A stretch of 64,000 bases of DNA from Dendrophyllia cribrosa. Taxonomy: Eukaryota; Cnidaria; Anthozoa; Scleractinia; Dendrophylliidae. A program made the translations under genes and the position numbers. The notes under the pieces are model-generated. The model was not told the origin of the DNA, did not search any database, and saw nothing but the letters and a program-made list of their open reading frames with translations. This document shows positions 1 to 12,800 of the stretch, one piece after another; position 1 is the first letter of the stretch, and each line of letters opens with the position of its first letter. Where the stretch lies: assembly GCA_024195265.1 (NCBI GenBank), contig JAJLRJ010000011.1, positions 5,010,866-5,074,865 of the forward strand. Direction: 5' to 3'.

Positions 1-848
1 TTCGGGATCGTCACGACATCTTTAATCCCCCACGAAAAGCGTGACCAGCCCTTGGGATATTTGCGTTTAAGGCTAGAGTTTAAAATTCCTTGCAATCGAA
101 AACAGAAGTATTTTATCTAAGCATGAGAAACCCTCTAATTCATTAACAACATAAAATGCAACCTCAATGGTTTTCAGGGCTGGAGAGACCAGCTGAAAGC
201 ACTTGCTAAATCACCCACTATGATAAAAAACAACTAAGAAAGTCTCTCTCCAGTTTTTGATTTGCAATATGTTTACGGTAACGGCCATTGAAGACATACT
301 GAGTAACGAGGATTATTTTTTTCAAAATCATGGTACCTATGCACAACGGTGACTCGCAAATCTTACTGTAGCAAAACTATTTAAACATTGTTGGAACAAT
401 TTGGCGCAATACAATACAATACAATACTTTATTTTTACATTTCCATGGCATTTTGTTTTTGTTTGTTTTGTTTTTTTACAAGAAAACATATATATGTAGC
501 TAAACTAAAATTATTAAGACATTAAGGCGACTAACTAAATATAAATAGCGTGTGAGGAAATGCCTAGCGTCTAAGTAAACCATACAGTTTTCTAGTTAGA
601 CACTAGTCTTGTGTAGTATCAATTCAAATGTAGACATCTATTACAAACACATAAACACACACACTGCACACAAATAGCAAAAATAGCAAAAAATAGCGAA
701 AATTAGAAGACGACTGGGTTTGGCATCTATATTTAAATCACATCAAGCATAGTTTATTATAATCGCCTGGCAGATTATAAAGAATGGACTATTTTCTCAA
801 TTCAAAAACTCCTAAGAAATCTAAAAGGAATTCATTGGTTAATTTCAG
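1..848. other. Non-coding sequence before the giant exon (presumed intron), with a transposon tail
   Basis: No signal-peptide exon or other coding segment was found. From about 411 to 780 the sequence looks like the reversed 3' end of a retroelement: (AATAC)n at 412-437 followed by TTTATTTTTAC and AT-rich sequence. This is read as a minus-strand copy ending in a short tandem tail. Confidence 0.4.
411..780 (-). mobile_element. Probable retroelement 3' end with (GTATT)n tail
   Basis: On the minus strand the sequence runs through an AT-rich 3' region to AAATAAAGTATTGTATTGTATTG. That is the AATAAAG plus short tandem-repeat ending seen in many LINE and SINE tails. No protein remnant was found and the inner boundary is uncertain. 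Confidence 0.4.
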
Positions 849-3800
849 CAGACACAATGCCACACAAGGACAAAGCCAAGTCAGCTTCCAACAAGCGAAA
901 CTCCAAAGCATCCGCAAACAGAGACACAGAGAACGCCACCTTCACTATGGGCAGCTTCTTCCCGGTCAGCTCAGTCGAAGTACGGAACATTCATTCTAAC
1001 GGCAGTGGATTTGTTGATATAGCGAATGATAGCAAAGCTGATGAAGAGATGACTTCTAATGACACTGTGCTAGTCTCTAATGAAACGGAAACGGACATCT
1101 TTGCTAATGAGACGACACCGCAATACGTTTTGATGTCGCAACCATTGTTGACTTTGAACGATTCCAGATCCGAACTTGGACGAACGGCTGCGTTTGTTCA
1201 CGCGGACACTATTCTAGCTGTCAAGAAAACGGAGCTTTCGAGAATTTCCAAGAACACAAAAATACCCATGCTAAACTCAGAGACCAGTACCTTAGGAATT
1301 TACGGAAACGTGATTTCAAGTTTAAAAAACCATTCAGTAAGTTCAAAATATTTCCAGGAGCTCTCTACTATTGCTGCACAGAAGTCTGAGACTGAAAGCA
1401 AGGTTGAAGTAACAAGTGGGCCTATCAGTTTTCCATCAGATTCGGAAGCTGTAAGACACTCGGGATTGTTATTTACCGCCACTTTTCAGGATTTACAAGA
1501 GCTCCCGACATCCAGCTTTCCAGTAAGCCCAACACACGACTTGCTATCTTCTCCATCGCAGGCATCAATGACAGAATCTGGAAACCTCGTAATAAGTACA
1601 CTCGCGGAGGTACCATTTTCAGTTCACTCACTTAATTCGGTTTCAGTGCAGTCATATAGCGTTGAAGCCAGCCCTGTTTTAACACGTAACCCAAATTCAC
1701 CAATATTGGACTCTCCTATGGTTCTTGAAACTCCTAAGATGACTGTCGAACCGTTACTGGCGTCGGAAGATGAGCTTATTAAACTTACCCCTGCTGTAAG
1801 TTCAACGAGGGAGAAGTATGAAATAATATCTTCACCCTTAGAGCTTAGTGTCATCACAGATATCTATAGTTCGGACGAAATGACACAACCAATTCGTGAA
1901 ACTTCGATGTTGCTCTCTGTCAAGACCGAAGCTTCCAAAACAGAAAATGAAGCTGATGTTCAGCTCCCAAATAAAACACATACATTGCCAGATATCTCTG
2001 AAAACGTACTGCCTACCGAACCCGCGGAATTTTCAGTGATGACTTCACGCTTAGGTGTCGCGTCAGTAGTGCCTACTCCCCAAAGTGTCTTGTCTTGGAG
2101 TTCGCCAAACAGTTCTCCACTTCCTCTAGAAACTTTAACGACTGCTCCTATAGCAACTGAAGATAACTTGCATAGCCTGTCAGTATTCACAAAATCAGAA
2201 ATAGAAGGTAAGGAAATACCAGAGAAGACAGTAGCTGCCTTGGAAGATTACAATGCTACAGTGTTGCCAACAGGAAGAATCATCAACAACAACAGTTTGC
2301 TTAAAGCCACAAGCGATATAACTAGTAGCAGGCCTTTCGTGTCTTCATTTATTCCGCACACAAGTGAAGCGTTGACTGTTAGTTCTAAGGAAAACTCGAT
2401 GCGAATGCTTAGTGGCACTTCGTTTAAAACATTTTTGACGTTTGAAAGTAGCGATAATACATCGGGGTTGTTACAACAAAGCCAGAATATTCATCAGTGG
2501 AGGACGGTTTCTGATATTGCACCAACTCCTTCAGCAAGTACACGTGATATTACCCAAGAAATCACCAGCAGAATATCGTCTTCGGAGCAGATTACACGGG
2601 CATCTAGGTCTGTTAGAATGCAAGTCGAGCGAGATCAAATTCCCTTTATCACACCGAGATTAAATGAGCTTCCTAATTTATCAGCCAATTCTCCAAGCGG
2701 GATGTATAATCCAACCTCCTTTGGTGGTACTTACAGCTCTGACGAGATGCGTTCAACCATTAGAACATCCCCTGAACAGAACGCACAGTTGCATAATTCA
2801 TCTATGGCGGAAATGGAACAAAATCAGTTACCTGCCTTCACGCCAAAACTGCCAGGGCTTCCTAGCTTATCAGATGTTCCTTCCTTTGAAATAAATCCTT
2901 CAACGTCCTTTCTTAATACAAACAACTTCAGGGCGTTGCATACGAATCAGAATGTAGATTTGAGGAACTCGTCTGTGGTAGAAATTTCAGAAATGGAACA
3001 ATATCAGATACCAGGCGTCACGCCGAAATTACAAGGGCTTCCTAGCTTGTCAAGCATCCTTCCCTTAGAGAAGCAGTCTTCAAAATCTTTTGCCGATACT
3101 AACAGCTTTACCGTAATGAATTCAGTCGCCATAACCTCTGAAAAGAATGCACAGGCCAAAAGTCATTCTATGTTACAGGATAGGCTGGATGGGGTTTCTG
3201 TTATAACATCAAGATTGGACGAGTTTGCAAGATTTTCGGAGGTTTCGTCCAACGAGACACATTCACCAAGTTCCTTTGTCGAAACCAACAGCTCTGGTGC
3301 GATGTATCCAACTGTGATAGTTTCTTCTTCTGAACAGAGTGTACAGTCCAGCAGGTCGTCCAGAATACAAATGGAAGGCGATCAGATCCCTTCTGTTACA
3401 CCAAGATTACGAGACCTTCCAAGCTTGTCAAACGCCTATCCTAAAGAGATGAATTATTTAACGCCTGGTAGTAACAGCCTTAGCTTGGTGCATTCAACCA
3501 TCATTAGTTCTGCTAAACAGTATGTACAGCTGAGTAGATCTTCCGGAATAGAACAGAAAAAGGATGAAATCCCTGTCGTAACGGCACTGTCATTAGACGG
3601 CTTTTTTAGCTTGGCAAACGACGTTTCTAGAGCGACGCCAACTTTCTTTACCGATATCAGCAGCCCATTAGACGACTTTTCTAGCGTATCAAACGACGTT
3701 CCTAGCGAAACGCCAGCTTTCTTTACCGATATCAGCAGCTTATTAGAAGGCTTTTTTAGCGTGTCAAACGACGTTCCTAGAGAGACGCAAACTTTCTTTA

Positions 3801-6800
3801 CCGATATCAGCAGCCCATTAGATGCCGTGGTATATTCAACTATCATAACGTCTCTTGACCAGAATGCACAGCCCAAGACGCAGGATGGACCAGATGAAGT
3901 GTCTGTGACCATGTCAAGCTTAGACAGACTTGCTAGCTTGAAAGACGTGTCACGCAGAGAAATGCAACAAGCTACCGATATAAAAACGTTACGTGTAATG
4001 CATTTAACGACGTTGTCTGCCTCTGAACAGAATGCCCAGTCGACCAGTCATTTTAGGACAAATCCAGATGAAATCTTCATCGCAACACCAACACCAGGAG
4101 AGCTTGGTAGTATGGCAGACGACTCTTCCAGCGAGTCGCATTTTTCAGTTTCCTCTTCCGATGCCAAAACCTCGGGTTTAGTCCGTGTAAGCATCGTATC
4201 TTCTTATGGGTCTTCCCAGTTGGATGAGAAAAGAGATGAAATTCCGGTTGCAACATCAAGGCTAGAAGAGCTTGGCAGCTTATCAGAAATCTATACCAGC
4301 GAGACGCGTTCCTCGAATTCATTTGTGCAAACCAACAGCCCTGATGTAAGAAGATACGGGAACGATATCGAATTATTTGCTGCCATTTCGTTTTTCACTC
4401 CAACAGCAAAACAAAGTAACATACCAGTTCAGAGCCCTAATTTGGCATTCACAGTAACAGAGAGAAATATTGCTATGGGCATGGGTGACATCAAAGGATC
4501 AGATACTTCTAGTGAACCCTCGTCTTCTACTTATCGAGTTTCATCGTTCAAACAGAAGACATCACGTACGACATCTCAAAATGGTGCATCATCGATGCCA
4601 CCATTATATTTGTTGCCTGTTTTAACTTCTATGATGCCTTCTTCGACATTGCACGTTAACGCAACTTCAAAGGCAGAACAACCAACATCAATCGCATCAA
4701 CACGTTTTAACGAAAATGTGTCACCATTGAAACCGACCTTCACACAGAAGAATGCCCCTTTGGCGCCATCTCGTTCGAGAGTAGAACTTTCTTCAACAAG
4801 TGATTTACAGCAGGAAATGGTGGCTGAGTTGTCACTGTTAAATAGATGGCCAATAAAGTCCACGCTCAACTCGCTTCCTAATCAGGGCATTGCGATATCA
4901 AAGTCAAGTCCACATGCCGAGGCAACATTTTCGCATGTTTCACATGCACATGAAGGCAGAACTCCAGCACTACTTAACGTACCAACACAGTTACAAGAAT
5001 CATCAGACATTTTAGAGACGAAAACATTTAGTAGTTTAGAGAGTATAAAATCAGTTAAACCGACAGAAAATGCTACTTCAGTCTCACTTCAGCACAGGGT
5101 CGATTTGGAGTCACCAGCAAATTTCATAAAGTCTTTGGCATTGTCACAGCAAGATGCAAATAATTTAACAAATTCTTCTCAATATCAAAAAATAGACATC
5201 ACAGCAATTTCATCCAGTGGGCATGGAAACATGAACACTCTGTCAGACGAGTTTGGATCTCTTTCTGTTTCACTCAGTACAAGTGCACCTGGTGTTGTTA
5301 GTTCCCCAACCACAATGCCGTCTGATGCTTCCATTACTACAATACTACATCCATCTAATGTACTAAATGAAACCATGAGCTTAGGAGGCGCATTGTTTGA
5401 AACTCTATTTCCATCAGACACTATCAAAATTGAGAACATTGGCGCTTCCAATAGTGCTACTCCTGTTGCGTTCCAGCCATCGTCCATTGGTGCGTTTATA
5501 AGGAATTCAGTTAATGTAACGACGCCGCCTCTCTCAAGGGAGGCACTAAATGTATCCATGAGCTTTGGAAGCGCATTGCTTGGAACGCTATTTCCATCAG
5601 ACACTTTCAAAATTGAGGACATTACCGCTTTCATCAGTACCACTCTTGTTGCATTCCAGCCATCGTCCATTGGTGCATTTATAAGGGAATCAGTGAACGT
5701 AACATCGACGCCTCTTTCAAGGACTCTTGAAGAGACTCTGGGTAAAGTGAAAGGAAGAGAGAAAGTGGTTCGTGCGCTTGCGAGTGGAATAGTCTCAAGC
5801 CCAACCTTTCACCTTGCTGTTCGACACATTGGAGAGCTTTTAAAGAATGAAACAGGGTTAGTGCATTCCGTTTCTCGACTTGAAAACATGTTGGGTCATC
5901 TACAGAATCTTGTTTTGCGTGAGACTAACAATCATCTCAGAACTTCAACTAACTTGTCGTTGCCTTTTACTGAAACTGTAACAAGAGGTAACGGCTCTGG
6001 CGATATATCCAATCAGGTCAATTCAAAACTTGAAGGCATTTCATCCAAGCTGAAAAGAATATCTTCAGTGCTGAGTGCATTGCAGATAAAGAGACGAGAC
6101 CAGAGCATCAATACGATTGGAAGGTCCAATGTAAAACGCCCGGGAAACATCAGTGCGGTTGAAAGGTCTCACATAGAACGCCCAGGGTCCTTAACAAGAG
6201 AGGACAAAAAGCACAACAGGCTTTTAGAACTTCTGTTAAGGAGATTTACTAAACTAGAAGCTATGATTCAGACCAAGAGAGACTTGGTAAATGGTAGCAA
6301 TTCTTCAGCTAAAATCAATGTTTCAGGCATTAGAACCACAAACAGAAGCTCGCGTCTTATCGTTAAAAGCATTATTGAAGGCTCTAGTGGAATGCCGCCT
6401 AATTCAAGTTCGGATTTCGTTCAATCACACAGAATCAACTCAACAACTTCGCATACTTCTTACCTCACCTCAATTCCAAGACGTATTCTGTCAGGAGAGC
6501 CGATGATAACACCCAGCCACAATAGAGTATCAGTTACTGCTAAAAGCACTAGCGAAACTACGCCTCTCTCGGCCGGTCTAGCTGCGACCTTGGCTTCTGC
6601 AGACAAAAGTACTACAAATAAAATAAGCCAAGCTGACACTTTCTCTACCAGTGAACTCAAAACCGTTTCGAGTAGTGTTGGCATGACACATCCTGCCAAT
6701 CACACTCAAAGGCAAAATGGAACACGCCATGTCGAACGCAGTAAGGAATTTACCTACGTCACATTCCGTGGTGGACTGGAAGCTGGCGTTTTCACCGACC

Positions 6801-9800
6801 GCGGGAAAGTTGAAACCATGGAGACCTGCGTAGAGCTTTGTTATTATCATCCAACATGTCACGTGGCATTCATGGTAGGACACACGTGTTACTCCATACA
6901 GTGTTACAGTCAGAAGACCTGTGAAGTGCTACCTGTTGCAACAACTGTGATCAATACTCGTGTGGTGTACCTTAAGGACAGAATGCTTCGGTTACCGTAC
7001 ACTACCAATAGTCACCCAACAGCTTCGTCTCGGCTAACGGATAGCAATTTCACGATTAAAAACTGTGCTAAGAACATTACAATTCTGAAAAACATGACGT
7101 TCCTTGCTGGAATGAGCGCCGGGAACTACACTGATTACGGCACTGTTGATAGCATCCAGGCTTGCTCGAATATTTGCTGTTCAAAAAAGGTTTGTGACGC
7201 GGCTTTTATGATTCTCAATAACTGTTTTACAATCGATTGTATCAGTGACAAAGCCTGTCACGCAATCCCATCAAAGTCGCACAAGGTTAACACATCGATT
7301 GTTTACTTCCGTAAAACTCTCTCCAAGAAGCGTTTCCAGTCAGAACCGAAGAGAGCGTCTAAGATCAAAGAGCACCAACCGTGTCCTCTTCTTAGAGGCA
7401 TCCTCAGAGACGTTACCTTCAATGGGGGAATAAAAGCAGGAAACTTTACAGATCACGGATTTGTTGATGAGTTTTCTTCTTGCATAGAAAAATGTTGTCG
7501 TTCGCCGAATTGTGACGTTGCGTTTATGGTCGAACATAATTGCTATTCTGTCAAATGCGCAGAAAACAAGAAACGGTGCCTTCCAGTAATTGTAAGATCA
7601 AAGAAATTCAAAACGTATATGGCTTTAAAGAAGACAAGTTATTTTCAAAATTTTACTCTTCCTGTCACAACCGATGGAGGCTGTGTCCAAACGGAACAGA
7701 CCCAATATGGGCTTACCTTGAAAAGAGGTATAAAAGCCGGAAATTTCACAGCACATGGTAAAGTAAGGGACATGAGCCGTTGTCTACAGGCATGTTGCAG
7801 CAGTCCTTCTTGTGATGCTGCGTTTATGATTGATAAGAATTGTTACTCCGTTTCATGCGGCACCAAGCGAGATTGTGAGACCGTGACGGCCAAGAAAGGG
7901 CACTTTACAACGTCTATAGCGTTTGTGAATAGAACACAACGTGAAAGCAAAAGTCATACCACCAGTGACGCGGAGGCGGGTCAAATAAATCATTTTACCA
8001 AGAGCATCTTAGAAGGGCATTGTGATATTACTGATGAGCAACAGAACGTAAATATAACTGGAGGATTGAAAGCTGGGAAATTTCTTCGACTTCCCGACAT
8101 TAAAGACATGAAAAAATGCACCGAAGCGTGTTGTGAATATCACGGTTGTGGTGCTGCGATGTTTATCGATCAGTTCTGCTATAATCTGATTTGTTTTAAG
8201 AAGAGAGGTTGTCACTTTATAGGAACCAAGAAAGCGTTTATGATAAACAGTTTTGTTGCAGTGCGAAAGAACTTGGGACATGTCTTGTCGCCTTTTAAGA
8301 AAGCCCAAATAACTTTGTTGACTGCTTCCAAAAAGCATGTCAATCGCTCTATGTTCATGCAAGATGTTCAAAACGCTAACAAAGTTCGAAACGAAACATT
8401 GACATTGAATTCAAAACCAATGGAAAACACCGCGAGAAGAGATAACACGCATACCGTGTCAAATGAATATGTTGGATCTCACTCCATTCAACCCACACGG
8501 GTTCGGATTGAAACAAACAGTGAGGTCCTCGACGCACATGTTTCCAATTTGAACGTCAAGAGGCATGAAATTCCCTCACTTATATTATCACAGCAAGAGG
8601 TTCTTATTCCAAGAGCGTCATTTTTCAAGACGTCGTCCATTGCAAGTATGTATCAAAGTGTTAATATCGGAGCTGGACGAACGTTTTCTACCACCGCTAA
8701 AATAGAAGTAAACAAGATAGATGATGAAAAGTTCTTAGACAGCACAAGCCCTACGACGCCAATATTGACGTCATTGCCTGATAGTGCCATTATAAGGAAG
8801 CCATTGGTATCACGCTTAAGAAGCTCACTCAGTTATTCGCCGCCATTAAACACATCGAGAACTCAAGTCAACGCATCTCTGCTTTCAACAGCAAGCTCCT
8901 CGAGCAACAAGAACGAAAATGACGTATTCACGGGGCAAAATAAGGCGTATTTTTTTAAGAGCGATTACAGCCTACTAAAGGATGAAAATACCAACAACAG
9001 GAAAAGATCGTACGCTTGCACTCACACTTTCGTTTTTAATAACTCTACATTACGTGGTGGTCTGAAGGCTGGAGATGTCAAAAATGAAGGTCTGGTTGAA
9101 GGGATGGAACAGTGCGTTGACATGTGCTGCAAGACACTGGAATGTAACGTGGCCCTTCTCATAAACCAGACGTGTTATATAGTGGCGTGTACTAACAAAA
9201 GAAGTTGCGAGGCTGTTCCTGTTAAAGATATAGAAACGAAGAGCAACATGAAGGTTGCGTATGTGGCGCGCAGTAGTGACGAAGCAAAACTTATAAAACA
9301 GCTCATTAGTCACACTGAGACATCCAAGATGAACGATTTTAGTGTAAATAAAACCCATAATAACAAAACGTTAGAAAACAAAGATTTGCCGACGACCGAT
9401 TTAGTTGTCAGTGAAGGGTCGTGTATTCGCAGCCCTGTATTGCGTGGCGTACGGCTTAAGCTAGGAAAACACGCTGGAGACTTCAAATCAGTGGGTAAAG
9501 TAGCCAATGTTGACGAATGTGTTGCGTCATGTTGCAAGGCGAACGTTTGCAACGCGGTCTTCATGTTAGGATTCAGATGTCATCTGGTGTCGTGCTCTAA
9601 TGAAGTTGATTGCCAAACTGTTGTAGCCAAGTCAGAATTCTATAGACCGACCGTGGTTTATTTAGCGAGGAACAAGGCTGAAGTAGCTTATTTCTTAAAG
9701 ATGATTCCAAAGGAGTTACTCGAAAAGTATCATAGTGATGGGATAGGCTATGTGAACACTACATCTGATGAAGAAGAGCTAGCTGTTCGCAGATCTCAAC

Positions 9801-12800
9801 TGGAACACACAAATGACAGTAGAAGCATCGGGAGCTCATTGTCTAAAGCACCTATCGCGAATTTCACCGCCAGCATCAAAATGGTATTGCAAAGCTCTAA
9901 TGCCTTCTCCCTGCTTCAAGGAAATTCGAACTCATCTACTATTGGCAGCGTATCTGCAAGCTCAAATCCTGCACCAAAAGTATCGAAGGAATCTACTTTT
10001 CAACACGAAAAAAATGTTAAGGGAAAATCAATCCCAACAGTGGAATCTTCATATGGTGTCCCTGCTTTGTTGGACCTCACACTATCACCTAAAGAATCGT
10101 CAGGTATCTTCCCAATGCTTCAAAAAGTAACAGCTTCAAATTCTGCATTGCGGTCTTCAAATGTTTTTTCCGCTCTGGTAGAACCTACACCAGTTCTTGG
10201 AAGTGTAAGGGTTGAAGAAACTTCAAATGGAACAACGGAATCATCAAATCTCTCTTCTGTTTTGAAATCGTTCAGCAGTTCAGACTTATTAACAACCGTC
10301 TCTCCAATGCTTGGCTCATCAAACATCTTTTCCTCACTCGCAAAGTCACATTTAAAGGCGTATCTCCACACATCCCATGTTACTCTAAATGCATCTCCGA
10401 TCAGTATCAAGAAAGACGCAACAAAAAGCAGCAGAAGTACACCTACCCCTTCTATGGGATTTACAACTCAGTCAATATCAACAGTGACACCGGCTGACGT
10501 GAATAAGTCAAGAAACATTGTTAGTCAGCTGGGTGGAATTTCGAAACAAACAACTATATTCCAACCTAATTCCTCAGTGGTACAATCCGGACGCACCTTG
10601 AATCCATCAATCATTGGATTTAAGGCGACGACATCAAGCAGCCAATCAACTGTTGGTATCCAAACAGGACCGAAAATGATGGAATCAAGTGAGGTTGTTA
10701 AGAAAGAATACAAGAGTACAATCGTAATGAGCAGCAATGAACCTTCGTTAGTTGATTCGCATCTTAGTGTGAGTGTTGTTTCAAGCATAAATGACGGTGC
10801 TGGAAAGAGCGTTTCTGGAAACGCTTCTCAACTACAGTCATCTAGAATTCATGGAACATCATCACCAGGACAAACAAGATCAAATGCTGGGCTATCTCCA
10901 TTCGCCTTACCCCTTCTTATGTCGTCCAGTGCGTTAAGAACACCTTTTCTACAAACTCTACAACTATCAACTGCCAAAAAGATTCATCCCATTTCAAGTA
11001 GCTTTGTCATGGTGCACGGGTATCATTCTGGCGCTTTTACATCTACTTCAGAGCAGATGTCCAGCATGCAACCCAGAGAAAGTGATAATGTCAACCAGTA
11101 TAAGCGGGGAGACATCGTAGCGTTGAAGCCATCAGTTTTTCCTGAATCGTCTGATGTACCACTCTCCAGTAACCCTTCTATAGATGGTTCATACTATAAA
11201 GATGCTCATTTTTCGACAAGACATGTTTTTCAACTGACAAAGATTAAAGACCCTCCTGGTAGTAAAACAGCAACTGCGGCCGTTCCAAGAGGGGTACAAG
11301 CGGCAAGAACACGCGATGCAGTAAACATAAAGGGAATCATGACAGGCTTAATAGCACCATCCACAGTCCAAGAAATGAAAGCTACTCCCACGTCAGCATC
11401 ATCTAGCTATTCAGTGGTAACTAATATTGTTCATTCATCGTTTACATCGCCACCTCCTTTCAATGGTATAAATGCACTAACTGTTACTCCAACAAGGGTT
11501 ACTAGTCTACGAACGAGAACGAAAACCGTGTTCTATATGCTAGAAGCGCCGACAGTTAGCGAAATCAAGAACGGTTCTTCCCTTCTAAACGTAAGGGCGA
11601 CAGCGCCAAGTAGTCATCCGTTGCTGGAGAGGTCTTCACTACTGACATCACAACTGACATACACTGATATCACAGAAAAGAAGACAGACATCTCTGTATC
11701 CCTTCAACCGAACTCCTTAGTGAGTACATCTGGTTTATCAAAGCGAAGGGTCGTTACTTCATCCATTTATTCCAACTTGTCATTTCCTCAGCATTCAAAC
11801 AAGCGTACGTTACCTCTACAAACGCCTTCTATACTTGAATCGTTGACAATCTTAGCACCTTTGCTTCAAACGTCTAAAACGGCTTCTCGAGAAAGTTCTC
11901 TACTTTCAATCCAAAAAGTTCGGGTATCAGTGTTTGAAACGAATACGTCTCTTTATCCTGGGCAACGATTACCTTCGTCTAGTACCCCTATTGATAGAAC
12001 GCTTCACTCCTCGCAGTTTGATGAAAGAGACACGCCAGGGAAAGATAAGAGTTATGGAACAAAGAGCCTTATGTTATCCGACGCCACTCCACATCGTATT
12101 GTTTCTTCGACTGCTTATTTTTCATTAATGACTGATAATGGAAACGCTGCTTCCCGGTCGGGCCTTTCCTTTCGTAACCAGAAAGGAATGAATCATCTGC
12201 CATCTTCTGAAGTGAAGCAAAAGCGCATGGAAATACCACCATTTGCAGGTGGTTTATTGCAGCAAATCAAAGTACTTCATCCATCAAGTTCCACACAGCG
12301 GCATTTATCCAGTGACGTGACATCAGACTCGACACCGATATCAGGAGTGTTACTAGAACAAATCAAACCTCTTCATGCCGAATCACTGCGGGCACCTTCA
12401 GTCGCCATGTCAAATCGGTTGCCTAGTAACTTAGCTGTCAAAGTATCAACAAGTGGAAGAAGACCAGTTGTAAACGAGAAAGAGAAATTAGATAAAGCAG
12501 AGTTTATCGGTAATTTTCCAGCCACAACTTCACGGTCGAGTTTAGTTAACACTTACAGCGAATCCACACCACAGCGAACTGTAAAATATGCCAGCACTGC
12601 ATCAAGAACTACACGTAGGAAGGCGAAAAGTGTTCAAAGTTTGTCTATCGTTAACGACGTTCGGCTATCCTCGCTTTCTAGAACATCTCCCAACTTACGT
12701 TCTCGAGCTCCTTCTCCAAATGGCGACCACGCTGGACATCCATCTCTTCTACGCCGCACAGATTCCATAAATGCCAGCAAACCGATTCTATCGTCTATGG

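Noticed and set aside
857..859. ATG at 857 as the true start of gene A
   Set aside because: It lies eight bases after a good phase-1 acceptor and gives a hydrophilic N-terminus with no signal peptide, unlike genes B and C.
3454..3912. Minus-strand 152-codon open frame with repeats
   Set aside because: Shadow of the 75-bp repeat in gene A; it has no start context or domain.
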